A DNA stretch of 64,000 nt, taken from positions 1,485,374 to 1,549,373 of the forward strand of contig NC_092014.1 of the NCBI RefSeq assembly GCF_042242105.1, in the 5' to 3' direction. The stretch comes from Pempheris klunzingeri (taxonomy: Eukaryota; Chordata; Actinopteri; Acropomatiformes; Pempheridae). Below the pieces are notes generated by a model that searched no databases, was not told the DNA's origin, and saw only the letters and a program-made list of their open reading frames with translations. Below, piece by piece: positions 31,951-44,800 of the stretch; position 1 is the stretch's first letter; every line of letters starts with the position of its first letter. The translations under genes were made by a program, and so were the position numbers.

Positions 31951-33399
31951 ATGCAGCATGACCCCGTGTTCTTCCTCTGTAAAAGAAGATCCCCCCTGAA
32001 ACCCACCGGCGGCGGCGGCGGCGGCGCAGCCTCCCGTCAGAACTTTGCTGAGGCGCTGCCCACAGAAATGAGCGTGAAGATCTTCGGCGAGCTGGACGCA
32101 GAGAGCCTGTGCAGCGCCTCGCGGGCCTGCAAGCTGTGGCACCACATCATCGAGGAGAGCGAGCAGCTGTGGAGGAGGCAGTGTCTGCTGGTCCGAGCCG
32201 TCTGTCAGAGGGAGGTGGACGGCGACAGGAGAGACGGCCTGTCCTGGAAGGTGGGTCAGCAGCAGCATGTAGAGAGAAGGGGGGGGGTACACACACCGGT
32301 ACGAAGGAAGTGACGTCCTGACTGAAGACTGAAGGATTTTAATGTTGACAGCAAGAGAGCGAGAGCCGTTTTACCTAAATAACACGTGTGTATGTGGAAA
32401 ACTGAAACGCTGTCGTGGTATCATACATTTTCATTTTCAAGTTTCTGCAGCTATGAATGTAGTCCCCTGCAGGCTTCCATAGAAACTTAACAAAAGACGC
32501 ATTTAAGTGACAAATACAACCCTTTCAAAGCCTCATCCTGATGTCTTTGACTCTTTGAACACCTTCTTAACAGAAGACAGATCCTGTTGTCTGAACCCAA
32601 CGTTACTTTTATCTTAAGAGCAGGAAGTCAGCACAAACCCACCTCGAAAAAATCAGTTTCAGTCCGTTTCCGTGCACACTGTGTTTAGAATATCTTACTA
32701 GAACACACGATGCCGTCAGACGGCCCTTGTTGACGGGGACAGAAGCTGTTATTTCACTGTCTTCAAAGCCACCAGACTCCCTTGACAAAAACAGTGATTT
32801 TACAGCGCAGAACGTGGGAGTAGCTGGCCTAGTTTGCTGTGAGTTTGGTGTTTTAACGCTCTAGTACGATTCCAAACTTTAACCCTTTAAAACACCAAAG
32901 TTGCACAATAACACAACCAGACTAGCCGATGGAGGCAGCAGCAGAGCAGCGGCTCCTGAGTTCTGTGTGGTAAAATGACTGTTTTTGTGAATGGAGTCTG
33001 GTGTGTGTGTTGTCTGATGCAACGTCATGCTCTGAAAATATTACACTTAAACCTCCAACATCCATTCGTTAAATGATCCAAACTATACTTTTTAAAGACC
33101 GGAGAGGTTTAAATGTGCGACGGGACCGGCAGAAGACGTCATCTGAGGAGGAGGCTGCAGGCTTCAGTCGCTGGACGAACTCCTTTTTTATTTCAGATTG
33201 ATGCGGTGTGAGACTGCTTCCTGCTTCCTCCCTGCAGGTCACGCTGGTGAGGAACTTCACCCGCAGCTGTGTGAAGAGGGACTGGCTGGGAGGACGTTAT
33301 AGCCACGTGAGATCCGCCGAGGAGCTGAGCGGCAGGAGGATGACGCCGCTGGACGCCGAGACCTGGGGGGAGATCCTGCAGGCGGAGCTGGACAGATGA
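31951..33399 (+). CDS. fbxo48: FBXO48, small F-box protein (SCF ubiquitin ligase adaptor)
   Basis: CDS join(31951..32250, 33238..33399), 153 residues, close to the human 155. F-box proteins bind SKP1 through the F-box and bring substrates to the CUL1 ubiquitin ligase. The F-box spans about residues 32-76, FAEALPTEMSVKIFGELDAE followed by SLCSASRACKLWHHI and EQLWRRQC. The C-terminus VTLVRNFTRSCVKRDWLGGR and MTPLDAETWGEILQAELDR matches FBXO48 closely. Splicing is AAG|GTGGGT to CCTGCAG|GTC, phase 0. An acceptor at 31919 precedes the ATG by 31 bp. An N-terminal run of six glycines comes from a GGC repeat and may vary in length. Head-to-head with APLF, the arrangement I recall in mammals. Confidence 0.93.
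32745..33010. repeat. Fold-back element copy H (short)
   Basis: Left arm GCCACCAGACTCCCTTGACA, right arm GTGAATGGAGTCTGGTGTGT, with the centre AACACAACCAGACTAGCCGA shared with other copies. Inside the FBXO48 coding intron. Confidence 0.7.
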
Positions 33400-33663
33400 C
33401 CGATGATGCCACAAGTCGTTATTTAAAGCACCTCAAATTGTCTTTTTGATTTTTAATGCTAATATATATTTTATACCTGTGTGTTGTATATACGTACACA
33501 CAAAAAAACTGTTGTACATAATTTTTTTAAATCCTTTTTTTTAAAGAAAAAAACCATCATGAAGAAATGAAAATGAAACAAAAGCTGAAATGGTTCTAGA
33601 AAAAAAAAAGAATGGTTCTAGATCAGCGGTGCCATTGTTTGGATGTAAATACGGCTGAGATGA

Positions 33664-33669
33664 AATAAA
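33664..33669 (+). terminator. FBXO48 polyadenylation signal
   Basis: AATAAA 265 bp past the stop codon, after a 3' UTR rich in T and A runs. Confidence 0.6.
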
Positions 33670-34389
33670 TCGATGTGTTTACTGCAGGTTTTGTGGACGC
33701 TGATGCTCGATTTAGTCCTCAAGTACTCAAATAACTAAAATGTTGGTGAGCAACACGTAAACGTACGTATTTGTCCGATCGGACGTCACAGGAAACGAAG
33801 ATTTATTCATCAGGATTTGAATATAAAACCTTGACATGCAAAAAACAAACAACACAGATTTGAAACACGTCTGGAGAGTTTGGACTTTAATGTTTCTTAG
33901 TGCAGGAAAAAGACAATAACACAAGTTGATACTCGAGTTTGGAGGCGCTCATACCCATACATTCTGTGCATTTACCTTTAAATATGAATGATTAGAGCTG
34001 CCATACATTAACTATTGATCACCGGATCTGCAGAACTTCAGAAAATGATGAAAAATGCAAAACCCACAGATCAGAACAGCCTGAATATTTTCAGTTTAGT
34101 GTGATAACGATAACATTCAAATGACCAAGATAGTTACTGAAATGATTCATATAATAAATTGATAAGTCTCTCAAATATTAATATTTGTTGCTTTTCTTTG
34201 TCATTTAAAATAATAAAGTGAACAGTGTTGGTTCGACAACAGACGCAGAGAGAGACTAAAGAGATCCTGTCAAACTGAGAAGGAAAAAGAAGCTTTCAGT
34301 AAGTCAAAGTGACTTCCTATCTCTACAGAATAACTCAATATCTAAAAATATTAAAATAACAACTTAAGATTTCAAAATAAAGAGAAATT

Positions 34390-34620
34390 TGGAAAATAGT
34401 TATTAGGTTTCCCCAAATAATGACTTAATATCCCAAAATAATGACTTAATACCTCAAAATAATGACTTCATATCCCAAAATAATGACTTAATATCCCAAA
34501 ATAATGACTTAATACCTCAAAATAATGACTTAATATCCCAAAGTAATGACTTCATACCTCTAAAAACTGGGAAACTTTGAAAATAATAACTAGGATTCCC
34601 AAAATATTGACTTAATATGT
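34390..34620. repeat. ~21-bp minisatellite AAAATAATGACTTAATATCCC
   Basis: About ten imperfect units upstream of CNRIP1 exon 1. A related array lies inside CNRIP1 intron 1 (35590-35790). Confidence 0.88.
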
Positions 34621-34889
34621 CAAAATAAAACTTAATATTAGCTTAGTATCTCAAACAGGATCAGTGTCACACTGTTACAGCCCACTGGCGGAAACAGACA
34701 TGTAGAAAGATGATAAATTAACAGCCCTGCTCTGATGTGCTGTCGGCCTTGGCGCTCTTATTCTGAAGGAGCCAGCCGGAAGCCGCAGCAGACAGGACCC
34801 AGGTCCCTCCTCAGCATCAGCGCATCATCCCCCCCCTCCCCTCCTACTGACACCGACCCCCCATCGGAGAGCGGACGAGCACCGGGACA

Positions 34890-35383
34890 ATGGACGACGT
34901 CCCCCCGATCATCAACATCTCCATCTCGCTGCGGATCCAGCCCAACGAGGGCCCGGTCTTCTTCAAGGTGGACGGGACCCGCTTCGGCCAGAGCCGCACC
35001 ATCAAGCTGCTCACGGGCTCCAAGTACAAGATCGAGGTGGTGCTGAAGCCTGGAACCGTCGAGGCCACGTAAGGAACCGTTTAGACCACAGAGGGAGAAC
35101 AGAACCGTTTAGACCACAATCAGCTGATTTACCTGCAGCAGGACCCCCCCCCCCCCCCCCTTCTTATTATCATATCACTTCCCTAAAACAATAGAAAGGT
35201 CATTCGTCGGTGCGGATCACAGACAATTAGGAATAAATTGGGCAGAAATTAAAGCAGTAATATCCGTGCATGCCCCCCCCCGCACCCCCCCATCTTGCTT
35301 GCAGGCCGCATCCAGCATCCGATACCCGCCTGAATAAATCATGTGTAGATCATGTGCGGTGGTTTCTTCATGGCTGGTGGCGG

Positions 35384-35414
<31 letters not shown>

Positions 35415-35457
35415 GAGCAGGGCGGGGTCCACCTGGAATAAAAGTAAAGCCTGCTAT

Positions 35458-35488
<31 letters not shown>

Positions 35489-35971
35489 ATGTCAATAATC
35501 ACTGGGTTTGGTTGGAGATGCAGCTGAAGACCTGAATCAGTAGAATCAGATCATTAGAACGATTGTTCACAGTGAACAGGCCAACTGTGGAAATAATGAC
35601 TTAAACTTCAAGATAATGACTTAATATCTCAAGATAATGACTTAAACTTCAAGATAATGTCGTAAACCTCAAGATAATGACTTAAACCTCAAAATAATGA
35701 CTTAAACCTCAAAATAATGACCTAATATCTCAAAATAATGACTTAAACCTCAAGATAATGACTTATTATCTCTAAATATTGACTTTCATTACATCACATT
35801 GGCGGAAATAGACGTGCATCATGGACACTTTAACAAACACACCAAACTCCATTCAGAATTCTTGGTATTTTAAAAGTTTTCACACTAAACACCAGAGATG
35901 AACGTCAGTTTTTAATGACTTTTAACTATTTTTAACTGATCTACAGTTCGGCTTTATTCTTGAACGTGCCT

Positions 35972-36024
<53 letters not shown>

Positions 36025-37186
36025 GAGACCAAAGTGACTCCTTCACGATGCCTCTTCCTCCCCTTTGTCTTCCTCACAGCAACATGAACATCGGCGGCAT
36101 CGTCTTCCCCCTGGAGCAGCAGTCCAGGGACGAGGAGTCGGTGGTTTATCAGGCGCAGTACGACACAGAGGGCGTCCCGCACACCAAGAGCGGAGACCGG
36201 CAACCTGTCCAAGTCAGCATGGAGGTGAGACGGTGTCACGGTGACCGATGATGAGATATCAGGAGTCAGGAGAAGTCTGGTGTATTTAAGCCTGGGCTCT
36301 ATTTTTACATATTTAAATGACTGGTAGGTAGTAAAAGTGTTGGAACTGGTCCAGTAGATCACCTCAGCACAGAAGCATGCCCTCTCAGACTGTTTGTTGA
36401 ATCCACTGACAGGCTCAGAGTGTTATTCTAAGTGTGTGACAGCATCATGGAAAGGATCCCTACAGAGAGAGACCTGGAAGATCCTTTTGGTTTAACCACA
36501 AACAGCACACACACCAGACTACATTCACTAAAACAGGGATTTTAGAGAACAGACCATGGGAGTTGCAGGACTACCTACTACTACTTGATCGGTCAGTTTC
36601 TTTGTGTTATAGTGTGTGTTTGGTGCTTTAAAGGATTAGCTCAGAGGCAGCACAATATTTGTGTAACACAATAACGCATGCAAAGGATCCAATCAAGGCA
36701 GCGGTAGAGCAGCAGCTCCTGTGTCCTGTTCTCTAAAATCCCTGTTTTAGTGAATGTAGTCTGGTGTGTGTGCTGTTTGTGGTTAAACCAAAAGGATCTT
36801 CCAGGTCTCTCTCTGTAGGGATCCTTTCCATGATGCTGTCACACACTTAGAATAACACTCTGAGCCTGTCAGTGGATCAAACAAGCTCTTTTAGTGGACC
36901 TACTGTGATCAGGTGCAGCTGAGGTGATCTCCCCTTATTTAGCCATAGGAATATGTAAAAACAGGGCCCATTCCTAAGGTTTTGCAGCAGAAGTGGTGAC
37001 AACGATTCTCTCTCTGTCCAGTTTAAAAAGGCAGGGACGTTTGAGACGGTCTGGCAGGCGAAATACTACAATTACTACAAGAGGGAGCACTGCCAGTTCG
37101 GCAACAAATTCAGCAGCATCGACTACGAGTGCAAGCCCAACGAGACGCGGACCCTCATGTGGATCAACAAGGAGGCGTTCAACTGA
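34890..37186 (+). CDS. cnrip1: CNRIP1, cannabinoid receptor-interacting protein 1, three exons
   Basis: CDS join(34890..35068, 36080..36224, 37022..37186), 162 residues against 164 in human. CNRIP1 is a small cytosolic protein that binds the C-terminal tail of the CB1 receptor and modulates its signalling. Family signatures are present throughout: [75 protein letters not shown] and [20 protein letters not shown]. Junctions: AC|GTAAGG to CACAG|C (phase 2), then GAG|GTGAGA to GTCCAG|TTT (phase 0). Fish carry two CNRIP1 paralogues; this synteny with aplf and ppp3r1 does not by itself say which. The start is the ATG in GGGACAATGGAC; an upstream frame at 34735 is a shadow. Confidence 0.95.
35386..35413. 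repeat. (GT)n microsatellite
   Basis: About 14 units in CNRIP1 intron 1. Confidence 0.9.
35459..35487. repeat. Homopolymer (G)28
   Basis: An uninterrupted G run of about 28, unusually long for a vertebrate genome. Length is error-prone in sequencing. Confidence 0.8.
35590..35790. repeat. ~21-bp minisatellite ATAATGACTTAAACCTCAAA
   Basis: About nine units of the same AATGACTTAA family as the array upstream of exon 1, here with AACTTCAAG/AACCTCAAA variants. Confidence 0.88.
35974..36020. repeat. (TG)n microsatellite
   Basis: About 23 units, 60 bp before CNRIP1 exon 2. Confidence 0.92.
36275..36960. repeat. Fold-back element copy I
   Basis: The left outer end AAGCCTGGGCTCTATTTTTA is followed by GACTGGTAGGTAGTAAAAGT and the conserved arm. 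The right arm repeats GAATGTAGTCTGGTGTGTG to GATCAAACAAGCTCTTTTAG and ends near AATATGTAAAAACAGGGCCC. Inside CNRIP1 intron 2. Confidence 0.85.
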
Positions 37187-40100
37187 GTCAGCTCGTCCCT
37201 CCACTGTCCACACACCAAACACCAAGCAGGGGGGGGGTCAGGTGTACCAGGACTACCTTTGAACATCAGCATCACAATACAGGGACAGCCTGACATTAAA
37301 GGCGGGCGTCAAGTCAGTGGGGGTCTGGTATTTGTGTCGTTATATGAAAAACAAAAAAAAAAGGGGGGGTGGGGGGGGAGTAGCTGTTTGCTATGCTGGT
37401 CTTTAAGGGGGGGTTTGTTTTAAAGCTGCACTCGGCAGCGGTGCTTTTTGGTCGCTTCACAACGGGAACAGTTTGAAAGACATTAGCTAATCTTCAGAAA
37501 TCCCACGCAGTAATGTAAGCGAACTGCACACGGGCTGGTGTGAGGTGTTTATTAGAAGAACGGGGGGGGGGGTTCAGTCCATCCAGTGATCGAGTGCAGC
37601 TTTAAAGCAGGGTTAGAGGAACGAGTGCACATTTTGTGATATGAGCTTGTTTAAATGAATTAAATCTCCGTGTGTTTGTAGCCTAGCTTAGCTCAAAGAC
37701 TGGAGGGGGGGGGACGTCTGGCCTCAGCACTCTGCACGTAATACCGAGAGATTAATCGTACAGTCAGCTGTGAAGGATGCTCGGCACTGCGCCGAATGTC
37801 CGTCCACGCATGAGATGTTTTACTGACATGCCAGCAGGACCACAGAGTAGAGCTGCGGAGCTTCTCTTCCAAACAAATCCAAAGCTGTCTGATTTAGTTG
37901 CATTTTATTAGCTAGCAGTCCATCTCGCAGATACACTAGCTCCAACGCTAACAGCTGCTAAAACCACATGGTATAGCCTTTTCCACACCAGCTCGATAAA
38001 AAAGACAGAACGCGTAAAAATCAGACGGACTTGGAGGTTTATTTTGAAGGCGTGTTTGTCCATGTGTAACAGAGCTAGGCTAACAGTTTCCCCCTGCTCC
38101 CAGTGTTTGTGCTAAGCTAGGCTAAACACCGGACGCACTAACTTCCCATCATCTCACTCTGAAGAAGAACATAAACTCGTTTCATCCACAAAATGTTCCT
38201 CGTTCCTTTACGGTGGAGTAAGAACAAGCCCTCGGGTAGCAGATGTGCACGGGCTAGCGTGGTGTTAGCTGAAGACCAGGATGGAGGACACCTGTGGATG
38301 GACGTGTGTGAGGACGTGAGAGAGAGCACGTGAAGCGTTTGTTGTAGTTTAGACTTTCCTTACGTGTTATGTATTATTTATTTGATCCACCCGAAATGCA
38401 AAACCACTAAAGAAACAACACATTTCTGTCTCTATTGGATGAATCGTGGCCAGTTTCACCCGCTGTGACGTCACGTCAGAAAATATGTTAATTATCTAAA
38501 ACAAGTAAGCAAACTTCCTGGTTCAGGTCACGACGAAGGAAACAGAGACAGAAGTGTTGGTTTTCTAGATAAAGTAAATTTCTGTAGGAGCCAAACCTGT
38601 CAAACAGTTGGTGAGTTCCCTCTGTAAAGGATCAGTCTGGTGTTTTTTCCATCCCTCACGTTCTTCTGCACCAGCGCTCGCTAACGACAAACCTTTGCAT
38701 GCAGCACAAATACAATTTGGACAGTTCGCCGTAACATTGCGTCCGTCGCAGTCCCCTTCGCATCCAGTCATCTGTCGGCTGAAGCTGCGCAAAGCATTGT
38801 GGGTCAGAATAGCCAGAATAGCTCGCTGCAAAATTATTTCCCCAATTAATCGACACAAACAAATAAAGGCTCGTCTCAAACACAGACGGGGGAAAACGAT
38901 GGCGGATGAACTTACACAGACGAAGCTTTAATAATTTAAACAATATTATAATGATATTTTAACACGCTGTAGTTTGGAATTACTCATCTAACGTTTCATC
39001 GATGTCGCAGGGCGTCAGGTTCCCTCTCAGTCATTCCTTCGTTTTAAACGTTTCTCCTTCCCACGCCGTCAAATAGAAAATAAATTGATTCGGCAGCAGG
39101 ACTGCATGGTTATGTTTAGGAAGAGGTGGTAGTTTGGCTTTCACATGGGGCTCCTGGCAGGAAGTCCAGCGTTTGGGAAATAGAGAGCTGCCTCTAACAC
39201 ACTGACTTCCTGTCAGCTCCAGACCTCACAGACGCATCGTTTCATGCTTCAAAAGGTTCAGTCATTTCCTGCTGCTCGCTGTTAATTGAACAAACGGAGG
39301 GAAATGGTGCTTTTGTTGGGGACTATTTCCACCAGCGGATGAATCCGCACTTGGTGCCGTAGCGTTAGAGCAACCTCTGCAGCTTCCAGTCCATCCGGTG
39401 AAGAGAAATATTCACATAGCGAGAGTAAAGAGGTGGTTTCAGTCGTTTAATGGGATTTGCTGACAATCATGAAAATCTAGATTATCACCAGACTGGTATC
39501 CTCTCAGCCGCCGTCAGATTATAGCAATTAACGCACTTCACTTTGTGACGCAACAGCTCGCTTTATTGCTCCATTTCCTCCCAAAGTGCATGGCTGGATT
39601 AATTTAGCCAAATATCACCCGTTTGTTAGTTAGTTTGTTCTCAATGCCTGAACCTGGCTGTTCTGTCGTGTGTTGAACTGAGGAGTGTAAAGTGTTTGTG
39701 AATAAAACAGTGGACCGAACCAATGTTGTTGTTATGAAGTGACAGAAAAACATCAGCAAAATGTGCTTTAAATATCAAAAGTGAAAGAAAAACCATACGA
39801 TCATATTACGTATGATGTGATTAGATTATTATTACTTTTGCTTTGAAGTCCAATTAGCATTTTACTGTTCAACTCATCATGTTTTAGAGGAAAACTTGAT
39901 TGATAAAGTGGCGAAAGCTGCTGAATAAATGTGCAGTAAGAAGGGCAGAGATGAGACGGAGGAGAAGTAGGAAGTGAAAAGGAAATAAACCACCTCAAAC
40001 TATGACAGCTGTGTTTTTAAAAACACCACACGTCAGAGATCTTGTATATTTATCTGTTACCTCATACATAAAGATCAAGATTTTACACGTAAAACACTAG

Positions 40101-40750
40101 AAAATCTAAGAGGAAGGTAAGTTTGCTCTGATGGACGACTTAAATTTAGCAAGCTACACTTGTTATGCTAGTAAAAAGAGAGGTTAGCTTAGCATTCATG
40201 TAGGCAGAGAACAGGATTCTGCTGTGTTTATATACATATATATGTGTGTGTGTATTTATATTCATATATATGATGATTGATTCTTTGTTTTGGGGATCTG
40301 TGATGTTTCCTCTCAGTGATCAGAAAACCTGGATGTGCTGTAGCTATACTCCAAAGATTGCATGTTTAAGGTGAGGAATCACTCTGTAACTAAAAAAAAA
40401 GAAGCAATATGAGGCCTAGAAAGGACTAAAAGACTAAAAGTTCAGATGTTGATTTTGTTCTGAACAAATAAGAAACCCTTTATCACGTGAAGGAGGAGCC
40501 ATAAGCGAGTCACTCTTCACAAATAAGAGGGTTTATTGGCAAACAATTACCAAAAATTAACCAAATGTATGAGAGTGTGGAGGCCACACGGCACCTTGCC
40601 TGAAATATGCTAAGCTAACGCTAGGGTCATGTGACGCAGGTGACTCGTCTCACACGCTGGCTAATGAGCGACGCGGCGGCTAACACACAGGCATGTGGCG
40701 TTAGCATGTAGCATGAAACGCTTCAACCAGGATCTTTTCCAGAGCACTGT
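37187..40750. other. CNRIP1 3' UTR and intergenic
   Basis: Several G-runs (37350-37700) lie just past the stop. A long 3' UTR is plausible, with an AATAAA at about 39700 as one candidate signal. The remainder shows no recognised gene. A short segment at about 38600-38900 is free of obvious repeats and may merit a conservation check. Confidence 0.45.
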
Positions 40751-40804
40751 TGATTAAAATGTCAAAGTGTGGAGGCTGCTAGCTTCCCTCTGAGAGAAGG
40801 GGTC

Positions 40805-41262
40805 CAAAAAAGGGGGCGTGGCGATGAGAGCTACCCTGGATGACGTGTTGCGGAAGTGATTGTTATTGTTTTCTATTATCTCCTTTTGTGGTTCAGTGTT
40901 GGTTGTTATGAAACAGAGTGAGACCTCCCCTCCTCTCAATAGAGCAGCTTTGGTTTGCACCTTCCACTCCCACTCCTCCTCCTCCTCCTCCTCTTCTTCC
41001 TCCTCCTCTCTCCTCACCCCCTCCCCCTCTCTCTCTCTCTCTCTCTCTCCGCTCTCTCTCCCCCTCTGCGGCTCTCTCTGCTGCCGCTGCGGTGAATCTC
41101 TCCCCCGCTGTCAGAAACATTGAAGTCAGGCAGCCGGCGGTCGCTCTCTGGCCGATAAAAGTCACAAACCCCCGCTGAAACATCGGCTCCACCGCACCGC
41201 GTCGACCCGCTAACGGACCTTTAATTCACCCTCGCGGCAGCTGAACATCCTCCGGCGGCAAA
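40805..41262 (+). promoter_or_regulatory. ppp3r1 promoter and 5' UTR
   Basis: A GC-box-like GGGGGCGTGGCG near 40812, a 100-bp CCT/CTCT polypyrimidine tract (40970-41065), then a GC-rich leader that leads directly into the ATG at 41263. No TATA box was recognised. Boundaries are inferred. Confidence 0.5.
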
Positions 41263-41815
41263 ATGGTAAGAAAACCCCGCTGTTAATTTCCCACAGAATT
41301 ATGTCAAACCTCATTTTGTGAAAGCAGCTTCTCCTCCTTCGACTGGACTGTTAGCTCCACGGCTAGCACCACAGGCTAACCTGCGGCTAGCCGCCGTTAG
41401 CACAGCGCTCATATCAGGGACAGCGCAGCGTTTATTGCGGCTCATTTATGCGCAGTTAACGTTTTATTTGTACGTTTTTTATTCAGTTCCCACATTGTCA
41501 CGCATCCACGCGTGAAGTAACATCGGGTTGTGGCCACATAAAATACTGCCACGGTTTAGCTAGCAGGCTAGCCGCTAGCTGGAGGTGCGTCAAGTGCGCA
41601 GCAAAGTGACGCCGGAAGTGTCGTAACCGGGCCGTCAAAATAAAAGCTTCAAATTAGGTGGTACATAAATGAACCAGCGCTGAAATATTTTCACTATTCA
41701 TTTTTTGACAAATAAATTAGTCTGTAAATCGGCAATTTAGTAATTAATGCTGTCTTGCAGATTTTTACATTCTGCCTGCTGCAAATATAAAGAATTTATT
41801 CGAGGGTCTGTAAAT

Positions 41816-41863
<48 letters not shown>

Positions 41864-44800
41864 TTGTAAATGAGAAGCTGTTCTCAACTGATTTTACCTG
41901 GTAAAATAAAGGTTAAATAAAATAAATAAATTTGCTGAAAAGCTACAATAAATGACTATTTTCACTGTTAAATAAAATGATGAGTGTTTTCCCTGATTAG
42001 ATGTTCAATCAATAAAATGTTAGAAAAAATAGATTATATTAACACTGGAAAAGCTGGAGTCTAAGAGTTTTCACTTTATTCTTAAAACTCAAACTGATGA
42101 ATCAAATTGGGATTTAATTGTTGACAATCGATTACTGAACACAGCTCTATGATTAATAATAATAATTGATAATGTTATTGTTGGCTTTATCTTATTATAT
42201 TTCAGATACAATCATTTGAATATTATGTTCCATGTGTGTTCAGGATATCTTGATAACCTTGGTTAAAATATAAATAGTGTTCATCTGTCTTGTCCAGCCA
42301 ACAGTGTGAAATTTGTACTTACTTATTTAACTTATATAAAAAGATAAAGCAGGAAACTCACTTCTAGAAGCTGGAACCAGATAATATTCAGCATTTCTTC
42401 TTGATAATGACTCAAAACATAACTTGATTCTGAAATTAACATTACATGAGTTAAAGTTGGGGCTGCCACTCATGATTATATTCCCTGTGGAATATTTATA
42501 ATATATTATAAGTGTGTCCATTAAGTGTCATAAGATCATGATTACATTCAGGAAGAAAAGCAGCAATTCTGAGACGCTGATTAATTTTCTGTCAAACAAC
42601 CAATTGATTACTGCAGTCTTTCATGTTTCAAAATGGATTTAAACGAGATTACAGCCTTGATTTTTATGTTTTATTTTGAAAATGTCGACAGGAAGTGGTT
42701 TCCTGCCTGATGTGAGAAATGGCCGATCTGTTGGTGTTTGGATCAAACTGTCACCTGCCACTGTCTAGTTTTATTTAGCCTATTTCTTTAGGGGTTATAG
42801 CCGTGTAACGTCCAGCCCGTCCTCTTGTTGGCTCGTGTGCTAGATTGTGATGTTCAGTCTGAAGACGGATGTTTATATAAAACAACATATTTTTTGTTAT
42901 TTTATGGGCTTAAATGTGAGAATCAGAAAGAAAAAGTGAAGAGAGAGACAAAGGGATGAGATGCAACAGTCGTCCAAGTCAGGATTTGAACTGCAGACGT
43001 TACAGTTCTTGTGGTACACTTCTTTTTTTTTTCCTTCTTTTTTAAAGGTTTTAATCAGGCCACACGTCGTCCCCATGGATTTGGAAATGGGGCCTTTTTT
43101 TAGTCCCTTTTTAATCCTCACTTAAAGGTTTAGTCAGCGATCCTAATCCAATACACTTTTTGTCAAATTCAGAGAATATCTCCTCACAGTCTGCGAGCCC
43201 TTGTTCTGTGTGTTTACCGAAAATAAATCCAGTGTCCCCGCAGGCAGCCCTGCCACAACAGGTGCTGCTGTGCACGGGTCGGGGGGGGTGGGGCAGTGAG
43301 CAGTGGTGCAGCTAACAATAGCAGCAGCTAAGAGCAGCAGCAGCTAATAAGAGCAGCAGCTAACAGTAGCAGCAGCTAACAAGAACAGCAGCAGCTATTA
43401 AGAGCATCAGCTAACTGTAGCATCAGCTAAGAGTAGCAGCAGCTAACAAGAACAGCAGCAGCTAATAGCAGCAGCTAACAAGAGCATCAGCCAATAGTAG
43501 CAGCAGCTAATAAGAACAGCAGCTAACAAGAACAGCAGCAGCTATTAAGAGCATCAGCTAACAGTAGCAGCAGCTAATAAGAGCAGCAGCTAACAAGAAC
43601 AGCAGCAGCTATTAAGAGCATCAGATAACTGTAGCATCAGCTAAGAGTAGCAGCAGCTAACAAGAACAGCAGCAGCTAATAGCAGCAGCTAACAAGAGCA
43701 TCAGCCAATAGTAGCAGCAGCTAATAAGAGCAGCAGCTAACAAGAACAGCAGCAGCTATTAAGAGCATCAGATAACAGTAGCAGCAGCTAACAGTAGCAG
43801 CAGCTACTAAGAGCAGCAGCTAACAAGAACAGCAGCAGCTATTAAGAGCATCAGCTAACAGTAGCAGCAGCTAACAAGAACAGCAGCAGCTAATAGCAGC
43901 AGCTAACAAGAGCATCAGCTAACAGCAGCAGCAGCTAATAAGAGCAGCAGCTAACAGCAGCAGCAGCTAACAATAGTAGCAGCAGCTATTAAGAGCAGCA
44001 GTTATTAAGAGCTGCAGCTAACTGTAGCATCAGTTAACAGTAGCAGCAGCTAACTGCAGCAGCAGTCAACAAGATCAGCAGCAGCTAATAGTAGCAGCAG
44101 CTAATAAGAGCAGCAGCTAACAGCAGCAGCAGCAGCTAACAATAGTAGCAGCAGCTATTAAGAGCAGCAGTTATTAAGAGCTGCAGCTAACTGTAGCATC
44201 AGCTAACAGTAGCAGCAGCTAACTGCAGCAGCAGTCAACAAGAACAGCAGCAGCTAATAGTAGCAGCAGCTAATAAGAGCAGCAGCAGCTAATGGCAGCA
44301 GCCGTTAACAGCAGCAGAAGCAACAGCAGCCAATAGCAGCTAATAGCAGCAGCAGCTAACAGTAGCAGCAGCAGCTAGCAGGAACAGCAACTAATAGCAG
44401 TAGTGGCAACAGCAGCTAATGAGAGCAGTAGTAGTAGGGGCGGTTAATGGGAGCAGCAGCTAGCAGCAGCAGCTAACGTAGCAGCATCTAACAGCTGTCC
44501 CAAAATGGCAGCAGCTCTCATTTGAGGGGTGTTTTTCTTATTGCCGCCGCTCCAGAATCGCTGACTACATCTTTAATTGTCATTTTTCTATTCATTATGA
44601 AATTCCTGTTATCTCGTTAAATCACACAAAACGAGATGATTATACGCAGTTAAAGAGTCGACAAAGGACCCTGAGCAGGTCACACAGACAGAATAGTCCT
44701 GGTCCAGTAGCTGCTTGTGCTAATCCAGGTAGCAAACGTGATATAATCGGCTTTTTTTTTGGGAGTCAGCGGTGGAAAATAGGACAGCGGTATATGTTGA

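Noticed and set aside
43310-44495. Possible CRISPR-like array of regularly spaced repeats
   Set aside because: A vertebrate intronic AGC-type satellite; spacers are not unique and the genome is eukaryotic.
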